A stretch of DNA of 64,000 nt from Phallusia mammillata (GCA_003260075.1 QLIY01000001.1:434001-498000), one strand, 5' to 3'. Positions 1-12,592 are shown, counted from the stretch's first letter. Notes: generated from the sequence alone by a model not told the origin. Numbers and translations are program-made.

Positions 1-205
1 AAACGTTCACATTTAATTTGTACAAATTGAGCCATTTTGCTGATTCGCCGGGTTTTTTACACAAAACGAAAGTGTTTCGGGTGAATATAATCGAAGGCAA
101 AACGGGATCAAGTGCAGAAGCAAATTTCAAACCAACGTGCAGACAAAGAAATATATTAAACATATCCTACTATCAGTAAACAACTTATTTTTTATGTCTT
201 TATAG

Positions 206-774
206 ACGATTTAAGAGTAGGACAAAAGTGCCGAGGATGTGAACAGGAGATCAAAGTTTGTCAAGTTTGTAACCAGAAAAAAAAGGAGAAAAAACTGAAG
301 GAAACAATAGTAAGTTATAACAAAATATTTGTAAAGTTACCTCGACTTACAATTGAAGTAGCTATTTACCGCTGACAAATGCCTTTATTTCAAAAAACCC
401 GCGTATATAGTAAATCGCAGTAAATTTGACCGACAGTATATTACACATTTTTAGAATATGTTTTTAAGCATTCAACTTGACTGGAATCACATTTAGGCCT
501 ATTTGGTTTTAGGTAAGACAGAAACGATTAACAAAACGTTAAAGACAACGGGCAGCTGTCTCAGTTGCTTGATCCAAATGTTTAGTTGTTTTCGGATCTT
601 TGAAGATAAACATCAGCAAGAAGAAACAACATGAAACAATCGCAATTTCGTTGTGTGGGGGGGGGGGATAACAAAACGATAAGGACAACGGGCAGCTGCC
701 TCAGTTGCTTGAGTCAAATGTTTAGTTGTTTTCGGATCTTTGAAGATACACATCAGCAAGAAGAAACAACATGA
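206..774 (+). CDS. Cysteine-rich small protein family, copy 0 (5' cut by window)
   Basis: Two exons are visible: 206-309 (acceptor TATAG, donor GTAAGT) and a terminal exon 513-634 ending in TGA. The first carries a CxxC-x6-CxxC motif (CRGCEQEIKVCQVC) and then a lysine-rich tail. The second encodes a peptide with three cysteines around SCLSCLIQMFSCF and a glutamine/glutamate-rich end. A second allelic copy of the terminal exon (from about 668 to 774) follows a G-run. The first coding exon would lie upstream of the window. The two visible exons do not join in frame: 206-309 leaves phase 0, whereas the terminal exon needs phase 1 as in its paralogues, so this copy may be frameshifted or end early. 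No known family was recognised. The paired CxxC motif could bind zinc (inference). Confidence 0.5.
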
Positions 775-2382
775 AACAATCGCAATTTCGTTGTGTGACT
801 GTTTTAACGTCGCTTACGCATGTACATAATGCTTTTGTGTAAACATACGGTTTTTGTCTAATAAAATGTTGATAGAAACGTCGTTAGTACACAGGTTTTT
901 ACCAAAATTAATCAACGTAACATTCACACAGGACGACCCGCCACCGTACATACAAACAGACACAATCAATGAATATGGCACAGATGACAAAGTTGACAAC
1001 GATACCAAGTTCTAACTCCAATGTTTACTGTTAATGGCAAACACAACTACGAATTGTTACTAAGTTTTAACTGTAACAATTTAGTCTGTGTCTCCATTAA
1101 ACCAAAACTCGTAGTCTATGAAAGAGTTTGCTGTATAGTATATGAGCATTTTTTCTGCAAATATTTAAAACATTTGCTGTTGTCATCATCAGAAAAATCC
1201 CAGAAAGTTATAGTTGCACAAATGAAAGCAACAGAAATTGTTTGGTTTGCATTAAGGTATATAAACACGCCTATATATAAATTGACAAGCCGTTTTATTT
1301 AGGCTTTCTGAAAATGCTGTGTCCACTTTTCAAGTACATTGTTTTGTGTAGAAATATATTCCATCGTTTTGCGTTTTGCGTTCATACAATAGCTCTTAGT
1401 TCCTGCTTTTGTACATGTACAATATTTTTGCTCAAATTTTTTTTTTAATAATACTGTAGCACTTTTGCAAATCTTCGTTTAAGTAGTAAAATACGACTGC
1501 TAGAGTATTAATGCACTAAGTCTTTAAACTGCTACATTAAGAGGGGGGGGGGTCGTTTATACCATAGCTCTTAGTTCCTGCTTTTGTACATGTACAATAT
1601 TTTTGCTAAATTTTTTTTTTGTATAATACTGTAGCACTTTTGCAAATCTTCGTTTAAGTAGTAAAATAAGACTGCTAGAGTATTAATGCACTAAGTCTTT
1701 AAACTGCTACATTAAGAAAGTTTTTACAATAAGTTTCATTGTACTGGTTTCAAAATTAAAAAAATCGAAAACCCAAAACATCAAAGAGAGCATTTAACTA
1801 ATTTGGTGACAAGATCAAGGTAATTTACAACGCAAAGTCATAAGTTATCACCAACAAGCAAAACGGTCAAGTAATAGTGGTTATTAAGAACTGTGTGCAT
1901 TGATGCAAAGCTTTTCCTCGCGATCTTGTAGGTCTCCACGATAACAGGTAGATCTATTCATGCGTGGCAATCCAAACCCTTTTGCACAACCGAGATTATG
2001 ATGGTGAAGTACCCGGGTAATTGAAACATGCAGTCGGGCGAAAATGTGCGTTTTGGGGTCGAATTTTTACCCAAAACAGGGGACAAGTCTATATCAGCGT
2101 TCACAAACCCACACCAGGTTGCACAACAAGATGTCTGCATGTACGAGAGTGCATCTAACTGTAGGGTTTTTATGATAGAAAGCAACAACATTATTGTACG
2201 GGTTTAGAAGTATTTTGAGTTTGGATTGAGTATGTACAAACATTATTCGATGCACCAGGCTTTTATGCAAAACAAATTAGTTACCTGAACCTTAAATACG
2301 ACAAGGACAAAGTTTAAACGATGAAGTTACGTGTGTCTTTAATTTTGCAGCAACTGAAACACAAGAACTGTTAAAATCTGCA
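310..2382. other. Intergenic/intronic sequence with allelic duplication
   Basis: No exon is supported between the terminal exon of copy 0 and the start of copy 1. About 1380-1542 and 1560-1720 are near-identical copies of one stretch, separated by a 10-G run, which fits two alleles placed end to end. Short reading frames here, for example around 1021-1302, have no flanking splice sites or family resemblance. Confidence 0.6.
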
Positions 2383-4454
2383 ATGGCAACTGGACAAGAA
2401 AACGGATCACTTGATGTCGTGCAAACCCAACAACCTACTTTGAATGGGAAATCGGAAAACCCACAGACCGAAGGTAAAATGCACTGAAGTCTGGTTTTGA
2501 AAATCAGAAATTATTGTACGCCAGGCCAATTGCTCATGCTATGATTTATCCATGAGTGTGCCGTGATTGCTGGTCTGCATAAACGCTTTATGGCTAATCC
2601 CAGTTATGAATGTATATTTATCTTAACTGATACCGGTCAATATGGCGATCCCCTACGACGAAGCTGACATGCACAGCATACGAGGCAGGCAACGGTGCTT
2701 GTGTATTGTGATTTACATGTGAGTGTGCCGCCGTGATCGCTTGTCTGAACGGACGCTTCAGGGCTGATCCCAGTTGTGAATTTATTTTTCTTAGTTAGAA
2801 TTAAGAAACGTTTACTATCTGGTGAATTTAATATAAATGCCAAATTTATTTGCAAATTTGAACCTCAAAATAAGAGCGTTTTTCTCAGGTAAACAAATCG
2901 GTTCATGAGTAATTGTGAAAACAAGCAACCTTAAGAAACATAGAAAGTTAAAAGCACGAACTGTTGCTAAAAATACGCAAACAATCGTTGCAACATGTTA
3001 GACGCATGACAGGTTTGCAGGTATGCCAACAGTTCCTCAATCGCCACCAGACCGAAACTAGAAAGGAACCAATCATTAAAATATCATAGGCGCACCCGGG
3101 GAACCACCTTGTTCAACGCACCCAGGGGAATCCCCCGGGAAAACTTTACTTATGTCATGATTATTTTCACTGCGATGAACTTTTAACAGTTTCTTTTATT
3201 ATTCTTTTTTTCATGCAGAATTTTCTTATTGCGCATTGATTTTCTTAGACTGCCACTCAACATTAAAGGAATTTGAACAAAATATACTTGCGTCCCCAAC
3301 GTTTGGCAGCTTGCATTGGTAATGTGGCATTGCTGTGAAGAGACGGGACTAAATAAATATTAAAAACGTAAAAATACTAGAAACAAAAACCCATTTATTT
3401 TAGGCTGTGAAATATTAATTTTAAATCTTCACTATAGTGATAATAAAAAAACTTTAAATCGTTCCTTTACAAACACGATCATTCTTTAATTCTTTAACTG
3501 CCTAGCAGACTAAACCGACTGTGAACACACAATATAAGATAAGAAACGCACGAATATCAAGTTTATCAGGATTTATAACGTCTCATTTCATAAAAAGATT
3601 TTTACAGAATCGCAATGCAACAGAGAGTTTAATTGGCAATATTAAACAATCGTTCATTTGGATATACTTTTAACAGATGCAGTATTTGTGAAGTTTTGTT
3701 AAATGTTTTCCAGGCGCGCAAACAGTGAAAGTGAGTGCCCTGAATGCAAGCAAGAAATAAAGATCTGTCAAACTTGTCAGGGGGGGGGGCATGCAGTATT
3801 TGTGAAGTCTTGTTAAATGTATTGCAGGCGCCCAAACAATGAAGAATGAGTGCCCTGAATGCAAGCAAGAAATAAAGATCTGTCAAACTTGTCATCAAAC
3901 CATCGGAAAAGATGAATCAGGAGGAATTCAAAGTAAGTTATTTGCTTTCACATAACGCATTGAAACGATGGTGTATAAGTTGCAGGGCATTCAGGAATTA
4001 TCCACCAAATCTACCATCTACTGTTTTGCGCCCCGTGACATGTTTACCGTTGTGCAGCTATTTCCGACTTGGTTAATGTTTTATTGATATTGTGTCGCTA
4101 TGTTTTCCTTAAATAAAAAGAAATAAACGCAACTCAAGTTGTGAAAAATATTTAAAAAAGTTTGTGAATTTGATAACAACATTGACAACAACAGCGCACT
4201 GCCAAGACTTTCCATTTTTACAAGCAAACTCTGCAACTACAAAACCTTAGAAGCAATGAGCGACTATTCAACCTCTTGCTACTGCAGGAGTGATATAAAC
4301 ACAATCAATCTTTCGTGACTAAAACAAGGAATATTCTGTTTCAGGTCAACTTGATCAAGTCAACACTGGAGTAAAGTTGTGCAGTAATATCGCCTCCTGC
4401 TTTAACAACTTTTTCAAGTGCGGCAATAGCATGGAAGAACGTTTTTCCGCATAA
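2383..4454 (+). CDS. Cysteine-rich small protein family, copy 1 (complete)
   Basis: Three exons join in phase: 2383-2473 (start ATG, ends phase 1), 3828-3932 (phase 2 in, phase 1 out) and 4345-4454 (TAA). The product is about 101 residues with no signal peptide. Exon 1 is polar and Gln/Asn-rich, exon 2 has CPECKQEIKICQTC (CxxC-x6-CxxC), and exon 3 has cysteines in KLCSNIASCF and FKCGN. The ATG lies 32 bases inside an exon opened by acceptor TTTTGCAG at 2350, so a 5' non-coding exon or a trans-spliced leader is likely. A truncated allelic copy of exon 2 is at about 3713-3780, cut by a G-run. I do not recognise the family. Zinc binding is inferred from the CxxC pair only. Confidence 0.6.
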
Positions 4455-6278
4455 ACAACAACACTATCTCTATGTTGTATCATAACCTAAAACTTACTAA
4501 ACTACCTATGTTGTTTAAAGTTACGTTGTGTATCATACCAGTGTTTATTGCGTCAGTATTAATTTTCTCGTGAATTGTGCTAACAATCTCGTGTTAACAA
4601 TCGTTTTTTTTTGGCGAAATGTGTCTTTGATTTTGTAATGTGTTTTGTGCCATAAAAAATTTCGTGATTAAATTCGTAACACTTTCATCCTGATCATAGT
4701 ACTCAAGGCCCAGTATTGTTGTAAAAAAGTTTAACGTGCTGAGACATATTAACTGTACAACATATCCTTAATGCTTTTGCTCAAAAAACTAATAATGTGT
4801 CATAATTCAGTGCGCCAGGCCTATCCTGACTTAAGACTAAATCAAGCTGATCACCAGAGCATTCCCATACATGAGCAGAGAACAAGAGAAAACAAGTGCA
4901 ATGTAACCTAATAACTCGATTAATTGGATTTAATTTTATAAACCGATCGGGTTATTATAAACCAACCACAAAGCATCAAATATCTAATTAACCAGGCAAG
5001 AAATGCAAATACCCTTAAAAGGCCGGACCTCAGGCGGAGATAATTAAATAAAAAACGAAATACAAAACTTTGGGTACAAACATGAACTATAGTTAACAAG
5101 AGGCTCTTGTAACATTTTGAATAAGTGAGAAAAAAAAAACAGTTCATCAATCGGCAAAAACAGAAACTAAAGAGTAACCAACCAACGAAAACATACTGTT
5201 ACCGTATCTAGGGAACCGACTTGTACATTGTACACAAGGGATAAGAGATTGCCCATGTTAAGAATGGATCGTGGTAAAACTTTGGCAGAAGAAAGACTCC
5301 CAATGTTCATACCCACCTCCACAACACGGCTGTAAACTTTTATTTAAACTTTACAGCGCTACTGAAAAGCATTAAAAACCCAAAGCAAGACGCCCGCGGG
5401 GGATAGGTCAACAACATTCAATTTTACCCACAGAACTTGAAACGTTCAAATTTAATTTGTACAAATAGAGCCATTTTGCTGATTCGACGGGATTTTTACA
5501 GAAATAATATCACGAGGCCACAAAAAAAGTGCTTGGGGTGAATATAATCGAAGGCAAAACTGGGATCAAGTGCAGAAGCAGGTGGTTTGACTTCTGCTAA
5601 ACAGCATGCTATGTGTGTTTTGCACTTAATGCTGTTGCTACATGTTATAAGGTCTTTATAAAATAAGCCTGAAAGAGGCTTTAAACTAATGTTAATGCAT
5701 AGAGCCAATAGATGATAAGCTACAATGCAGACTTTAAACTGTTCATGCAATCGGTGTGTTTCGCACCTATAATGCTACTATATTTAAGAGCTATATAAAT
5801 AAGCCTGAAAGACTTTAAACAGGTAATGAAAATATGTTATAAAGACGGGCTAAAATGGTTACATCGCCTAATGCAGGTCCGAAGCAATGCGATTTATAAA
5901 CTGGTGGCAGTCATCGTTGGTTAACATTAACGCCTCACAGCCGATTTCCGTAATTAATTCCTATTTCTAGTTACTGCTTGTGCAGCTTCTACAATTTAAG
6001 CAATGGCAAGATAAATCTATTAGTCTTTGCGCGAAGAACTGGCAAATGGTTTATAAAACCAAAGTAAAATGTGAAGAAAAACCAAAAAAAATCTGCAAAG
6101 CATTTGCAGTCTGCATCTGTGTTGACTATATATTGTTACACCCTCAAGTTATTTATATATTGAAAGACTTACCAACCGCCAGCTATTTGCTGTAAAGTAA
6201 TAAAGCTTGCAAATACGCATACATCTTTTTTGTAGCTACGTGAATTTTTAAATTGCACGATCTTAGTCAAACTCTACA
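4455..6278. other. Intergenic repeats between copies 1 and 2
   Basis: No gene is supported. About 5439-5585 is a diverged copy of the first 120 bases of the window, so the whole gene unit appears tandemly duplicated, with the break near 5.4 kb. A shorter diverged repeat (a 'ctttataaaataagcctgaaag' type block) occurs twice, near 5650 and 5790. Confidence 0.5.
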
Positions 6279-7703
6279 ATGTCTGCACTCGAACAGGTCG
6301 ACAACCCAAAGACCCAGCAACCCATGCGTAACGGAGATTCGGAAATTCAACAATGTCAAGGTAAAAGTTTTACAATTCCGCAATAAACCAAACACTATAG
6401 TGATAATAAAAAACAAATTCTCTTCTTATGGTGTCCAAGTATGACACTACCTAAAACGTTATTTGAAAAATACAGCCTTAAATGCGCAAAACAATCAAAA
6501 TGTACAGTATGTTTTATGTCATAAGTAAGTCTTTTAGTACACGTTGTCATAAAAAGTGTTTGCAATAAGAGCTTTTGGGCATGTGACTGGGGTGCCTTTG
6601 TCAGCTTAAGACCAAAAACTGCATGAAACTAAACCCCAAAATAATGCAGCAACGCTTTACGCCTACGCGTGCCCAGGGGATTGTTTTAAGGGGGGTGAAA
6701 ACTGCAAACTTTAACCCCTGGGGATTACCCTGTGAATTCCCCTTGTATGAAAGCGTTACGTCATGGAAAAATTTGATTGCACTCGTGTTTGATCAAGCGG
6801 AACCTACGCAGATTTTTTCACACACATGACAGACGATTCTATTGTTCGCATATAACACACTTGATCACAACATCTCACATTTTAACTTCTGCTTGACAAT
6901 CATTAATTCACTGACCATGTTCAAATGTCTTACTGTTATAAATTATAAATTATCAGGTCAATATTTAGTAAGCCGCATCACGGGATGTAGTTAACCCTCA
7001 CCCAGGTTTAACCATGCAAACAAAATGGATAAAGACAAAATCAAATTACCCGACACAGAAACAAATCAAATACATCAATCTGCTATGTGACGCAATAAAG
7101 AGTTTGGTTTGATGTTTATAGACGAGTCAAAAATAGGAAACACATGCCGAGGATGTAAACAAGAGATCAAAATCTGTCAAGTTTGTCACCAGGAAAAAAA
7201 AGAAGAAAAACCAAAAGAAACAAGTAAGTATTGAAAAAATGCTTCAAAATGGGGGGGGGGTGAGTCAAAAATAGGAAACACTTGCCGAGGATGTAAACAG
7301 GAGATCAAAATCTGTCAAGTTTGTCACCAGGAAAAAAAAAAAGAAAAACCAAAAGAAACAAGTAAGTATTGAAAAAATGCTTCAAAATCTTTGTAAAGTT
7401 TGTAAATTCCATTATCTCTGCTGATATTTAAAATAGCTTTCTGCCGCTGACAAACGCTTTGGTATCATATAAACTTGCATCTAGTACATCGCAGTAAATT
7501 TGACCGACAATATAATACAACTTCTTCCAATGTGGTTTGTTTTTTAAAACATTTACTTTGACTGCAATCATAGCTTTTATTTGTTTTTAGGTAACACAGA
7601 TAAGATCAACAACGGTTTAAAGACAGCGGGCAGTGGCCTCAGTTGTTTGAGCCAAATGTTTAGGTGTTGTAGGACCGTGGAAGATGAACGACAGCAACAA
7701 TAA
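6279..7703 (+). CDS. Cysteine-rich small protein family, copy 2 (complete)
   Basis: Three exons join in phase: 6279-6360 (ATG, phase 1 out), 7122-7223 (CxxC exon) and 7591-7703 (TAA). They give about 98 residues. Exon 1 shares the Q-rich ...NPKTQQP...NGxSE pattern with copy 1. Exon 2 has CRGCKQEIKICQVC followed by Lys/Glu repeats. Exon 3 has GLSCLSQMFRCCRTVED. A splice acceptor (CTTTTTTGTAG) about 45 bases upstream of the ATG again suggests a 5' leader exon or trans-splicing. A second allelic copy of exon 2 (about 7262-7361), with a GAA to AAA change but intact frame, follows the 10-G run at 7251-7260. Function unknown; no membrane segment or signal peptide is visible. Confidence 0.6.
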
Positions 7704-9205
7704 ACAACATGAAACAATCGCAATTTCGTTGTATGGCTGTTTCAACGTTACTTATGCTTGTACATAATGCTGTGTGTAAATATACAGTGTTGTCTGATGA
7801 AATATTAAAGAAAAAGTTGATAGAATAAAGATTTTTACCAAAATTAGTTGAACTTAGAACACATTTCTTCATTGGTTTAACTATTTTTATCAATTGTATG
7901 TACATAGGTCAGAAACGTCGGTTTTCATACCAAATTACAATCGTTAGTATATTTCTATTGTTTTGTGGCAGTGTAATCAAACGTAAGTAAAAATAAACCA
8001 AGTATCATCCCATGCAATTGTTGTTGATATTTTACATGGCGAGGGTCGGCAACATTTAGCATGGATTAAAATCAGCCATCAGTTTCAGGGGACCGTGCAA
8101 TTTTTTCCTTTGTTCAATATGTTTTATTTATGTTGTTTACACCTTAACTTTAATCCAACGGAGAAATTGCCAACTACATTAAATCGAAGCTCTGTGTACA
8201 ATAGATTTGTTATAGTAGGTACTTTCCTGGTAAGGTTGTCGGGTGGTTTCATTTGCTTGGCAGGCCGGTTGTCAAATTCAGTTAAGTTTACTTCGCTAGG
8301 TGAAAGACAACACAGCAACACGGTAGTACTAAAACTATCACCAAGTCGAAAATAGCTGCGCTACGTTGAAACATTATGGAGCGCAAAAAAAGTGTCGGGC
8401 ACAACAGGTTGATAACAGCTGTAGGTCATTTCAGATCAAACGTTTAGGTCGATCGTACTTTGTCACGACCACGTGGGAATATTTGCAGAGTAAATGTGAC
8501 AAATGTGGGAGGCGAAAAAGCTAATATCGCAAGGCGTATATCCCGGGTAATTTCCAGCCCAATTTCTCTGGCAAAATCACCTTTTTCACCACAGTCGCAA
8601 GGGCTTGGGAGTAATTAAAACCGGAACCGTTGAAGTGGAACAGCCAACGACGTCACACAACCATAGAAACAGTATTACTTTTCAACAGCATCAAGCCAAT
8701 AAAAGCTGGATATTATAGCAGTGATAGCATAAAAGTACACTGTTTGTGGGATGTTGGTGCTTGTGTTAACATATGTTTGCGTGGTGTTTTGTTACAAGTT
8801 GACTTGGAAGCCACCACTAAGTGAAAGGTTTTTAATTAAAATAATCAAACCACGTACCTTGCACGTAACTCTGCCTCAACGTTATTCCATTATGTAGGAC
8901 CCTGAAATAAAAAACAACATATTAAATCAGAGTATCAAGTAAATATCATACATAAAAAAAGGCCATGTCTGAGACGATGTCACAAATAAATAATCAGACT
9001 GTTTACTTTGGCTATGCAGTGTAGGCCATACGTTGACACTTACATGTTCAAATTTGCTGAGAACAAACAGTGTTGTACGTAAAAAAAATATATTCCCGCT
9101 ATCGTTACTTTAGCATGAATTTCATGTCGACCGACTATCATGATTTTGAGTGTGATGAAGCCCTAATACAACACGGAATTAAATAAACGAGCGTTTAATT
9201 TTCAG
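7704..9205. repeat. Intergenic region containing a 0.5 kb duplicated block
   Basis: No gene is supported. About 8430-8970 is nearly identical to about 10420-11115, except for short indels and substitutions. The shared block includes a stretch around 8700-8820 and 10850-10970 that is almost base for base the same. The 8095-8355 reading frame has no splice context and no similarity I recognise. Confidence 0.5.
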
Positions 9206-9801
9206 AAGAGTGTATCGTTGACGGCGAAGCTATCAGTCGCGGACCTCGAGCGATTCCTGAAAATTGCTCGTCATTCCAGGAGGTAAACATATATAAGGCA
9301 ATAAATGATAAGCTGCAGACAGTGCACACTGTTTCAACTTATAAGGTCTCATCTAATAAGGGCAGCTAATGACTAAACATAGGCCGTATTGGCTAAACAT
9401 GTATAGTTTTGACAATATTCCATAATAAACTTTAATGGTTATGCGATTCATTACGAAATGTTGACTTAACAAATATCTGTACTGTATTACTTAAACTGGG
9501 TTAAAATGCCGTTTCGATATGCATATAAGTGATAGTATCTATCAAAAGAAATATAAAAAGATCAATAATGGTGGAATGGTTTAAAATTTAGTTTATTTAG
9601 TTAGCTGATTATTTCAGAATCCTTTTGCAATCATAAATTCTTTTAAAATTCAGCTGTTGTGTCAAATAGTCAACTTGTATTTGTTTCAGTGCAACAGCGG
9701 AGTTGGAAGCATTAGATCCTGTGCAGACGGGCTTTACTTCAACCCCGACTCACTGATGTGCGATTGGCCGCGGAACGTTCCCGATTGCTACAAACCAGAA
9801 C
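9206..9801 (+). pseudogene. Orphan pair of CBM14 (peritrophin-A) exons
   Basis: Exons 9206-9282 and 9690-9801 are intact, keep proper splice sites and phases, and together encode one chitin-binding type-2 domain (cysteines in ECIVDG, ENCSSFQECNSG, IRSCADG, LMCDW, PDCYK). They are near-identical to the second CBM14 domain of gene A (13810-13886 plus 14881-14992), introns included. No signal-peptide exon precedes them and no lectin exons follow; the next exon downstream belongs to the cysteine-rich family. The simplest reading is a partial duplicate of gene A stranded in the other cluster. An exon-donor or chimeric transcript is not excluded. Confidence 0.55.
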
Positions 9802-10144
9802 GTGAGTTTGAGTCGTTAAGATGTACATAAATTCATAGCTGGGATCAGGTATGAAGCGTCTATGCCAGTGGTCCTAACCTTTTTCCTTCCTTTAACCTTT
9901 TGGTCCGCGGTCCCTAAGGAATGCGCCAGTTTTTTAAATTCCATTATCTATACTAATAAAGTATAAGCAAAAAGCGACAAACAAATTATCTTCTTACAAA
10001 ACGTGGTTCTTTACTTTATTTTCAAGTCACAAAAAATAAACCTAAACGTAGTAAATATGATTGACAAGATATTACAACTTTTTCCAATACGGTTTGTTTT
10101 TACAAGCATTCAACTTGACTCCAATCACATTTATTTGGTTTTAG

Positions 10145-10272
10145 ATACGACCGATACGCTTAAAGAAGATATAGAGACAACGGGCAAAGCATTTGGATGT
10201 TTGAGCAACATGTTTAGGTGTTTTAGGACCGTGATAGCGTGTAATGAACAACAGCAAGATAATACAACATAA
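10145..10272 (+). pseudogene. Orphan terminal exon of the cysteine-rich family (copy 3)
   Basis: The exon begins after TTGGTTTTAG and is open to TAA at 10270-10272. It has the family's terminal pattern (ETTGKAFGCLSNMFRCFRTV, then a Q-rich end) in the same entry phase. The sequence after the stop also matches the 3' flank of copies 0 and 2. No CxxC exon or start exon of its own lies between 7703 and 10145; only the stray CBM14 exons do. It is probably a remnant whose 5' exons were lost or replaced, or an alternative last exon for copy 2. Confidence 0.5.
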
Positions 10273-11268
10273 CAACAATCGCAATTTCGTTGTGTGACCT
10301 ATTCAACGTTACTTACGCTCGTACATAATGTTTTTGTGTAAATATACGGTACTGTCTCATGAATTTTTGATGGAAACGTTGTCAGACACAGATTTTTACC
10401 AAATTGGTTTCAGAAACAGGGATCTAACGTGTAGGTCGATTGTACTTCAAAGAGAGAAGAACCCCACAAAATCAATTTGTCCTCAAATAAGCAGACGCCA
10501 GCAACGGCATATGACAATGCAGTTTGTACACATTTCGCAACTAACCGCCCAAAATAACTGTAGAACATGTCAACAACCAAAACATTCTTAAAACCTACAA
10601 ACCGCTTTGTAAAGACTGCGTGGGGATATTTGCAGAGTAAATGTGACAAACGTGGGAGGCGAAAAAGCTAACATCACAATAAGAAAACCCGGGTAATTTC
10701 CAGCCCAATTTTCCCCACAAAATCACCTTTTTCACCACAGTCATAAGGGCTTGGAAGTAATTGAAACCGAAACCGCTGAAGTGGAACCGGTAACGACGTC
10801 ACACAACTATAGAAACAGTATTACTTTTCAAAAGCATCGAGCCAATGAAAGCTGAATATTATAGCAGTGATAGCATAAAAGTACACTGTTTGTGGGATGT
10901 TGGTGCTTGTGTTAACATATGTTTGCGTGGTGTTTTGTTACAAGTTGACTTGGAAGCCACCACTAAGTGAAAGGTTTTTAATTAAAATAATCAAACCACG
11001 TACCTTGCACGTAACTCCGCCTCAACGTTATTCCATTACGTAGGGCCCTGAAATAAAAAACAACATAATAAATCAGAGTATCAAGTAAATATCATACATC
11101 AAAAAAAAGTCTAAGTCATACCAGAATACTAAGTTCACGCCATGTACAAGCCAATGTGTCGACGCAAAAAGTGTTGACGTTACTTTTTTATTGTTTTTGA
11201 TAGTCTGACTGCCATTTTAGCTGTAGCAAATAGTTAATCAGGACGCCATCGCCTTCAAACAGGGAATA

Positions 11269-11344
<76 letters not shown>

Positions 11345-12043
11345 TGATAGTTCGACAGTTCAGTTATTCATGGTTGAATAGTTGGGGAAGCATAACCCAC
11401 ATAAAGACATAAAAATCCTGAGCGGTTTGAAATCAAGGAACAAAAAACTTAAATGCGACTATTAACTGAAAACTCGTAAAAGGTCTGGGATTCGAGTCCC
11501 AGGACAAAAAACTCGAAAACTTAACTAAAAGCAATAAGCGGAGGACAGCAAAATGTCGCTATTAACTGAAAATCAGCCCAACTAGCCTTGGTTAGTTAAA
11601 TTTTAATTGCAGTTTTGGCCATTCTATGAATACTAATATCCATCTGGCAGTCAAGTCAGGACTTGCAAGGTAATAAAAAGAGATTACCTCACAAGCCTAC
11701 TACGTTGTTAGTCACTAGAGCCATAACAATCCCAAACACAATGGTTTCGGTTTCTGTTAACCGCAAGATAATCTTGAAATTCATTTGTGGAAATTTAACT
11801 TAAACCACTCCAGAAGTGAGAAAGCCCCAATTTCAATCGGAAGAAAGGAAAAACAAAATTAAACTCTCAGCCGGCCACAAAAACCCCAACTTCAATTTCA
11901 GCCGATTATATTTGATTTATTGAGTTTCGAAAGACACTTCGTGGTGCTCGAATGCTGACAAGGACCAGACTGTCGAACCACATTTATGGATGTTGTGAGG
12001 AGCTTTGCGCAACCTAAGCACTTGACGGCACCGTGAAAAAACG
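10273..12043. repeat. Repeat-rich intergenic region with a 72-G gap run
   Basis: About 10420-11115 is the second copy of the 8430-8970 block. A run of 72 G at 11272-11343 is best read as a gap placeholder. No gene is supported. A T-arm-like stretch near 11490 (GGGATTCGAGTCCC) lacks the rest of a tRNA. Confidence 0.5.
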
Positions 12044-12130
12044 TATATAAACCCTGGTGTCTGAATGCGAAGTCATACAAGAAATTTTGCCCCGAAGATC
12101 CACGAAGTTTTTCAGACAGACACTGAAATT
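12044..12130 (+). promoter_or_regulatory. TATA box and 5' leader of gene A (first allelic copy)
   Basis: TATATAA at 12044-12050 lies 81 bases upstream of the ATG at 12131. The same arrangement recurs in the second copy (TATATAA at 12508-12514, ATG at 12593). The leader between them is conserved between the two copies. Confidence 0.6.
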
Positions 12131-12465
12131 ATGAAGGTTATTGTGGTTTTTGTAATAGCGGCAGTTTGCTCGCAAATCGACGCATCTCCAGTCAAGCATG
12201 GTAAGTAACAATTATATGGTGTTGTGCTAATGCTGCATAAATGTAACTTAAACATCTGTGTGAAAACCCATTAAAAAACTGAGCTTGTATAAAATAAATG
12301 CCTCGATGACATTTTAACAATCACTATTGTTTTGTATAAAATCGTTTTTCTAGGCGATATAATTTTGACACAAAATCTTAACGTGAAGAAGAATATGGTT
12401 AAGTTTATGAAGTTTAACTTTTTATAGAACGCTGCCACGACGGAGACACACCATTGAGCGACAAT
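12131..12465 (+). other. Allelic 5' fragment of gene A (exon 1 and start of exon 2)
   Basis: Exon 12131-12200 encodes a signal peptide (MKVIVVFVIAAVCSQIDASP) and leaves phase 1. Exon 2 begins at about 12428 and is cut by the G-run at 12466-12476, after which the promoter, exon 1 and exon 2 are repeated with small differences. This is most likely the other allele, not a second gene. Confidence 0.6.
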
Positions 12466-12592
12466 GGGGGGGGGGGCCCAAGCACTTGACGGCACCGTGA
12501 AAAAACGTATATAAACCCTGGTGCCTGAATGCGAAGTCATACAAGAAATTTTGCACCAAAGACCTACGAAGTTTTTTTCAGACACTCAAATT

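Noticed and set aside
11272-11343. G-quadruplex or telomere-like regulatory tract
   Set aside because: Uninterrupted G runs of this kind coincide with missing or overlapping sequence throughout the window; at 50415 the run demonstrably replaces exon sequence.
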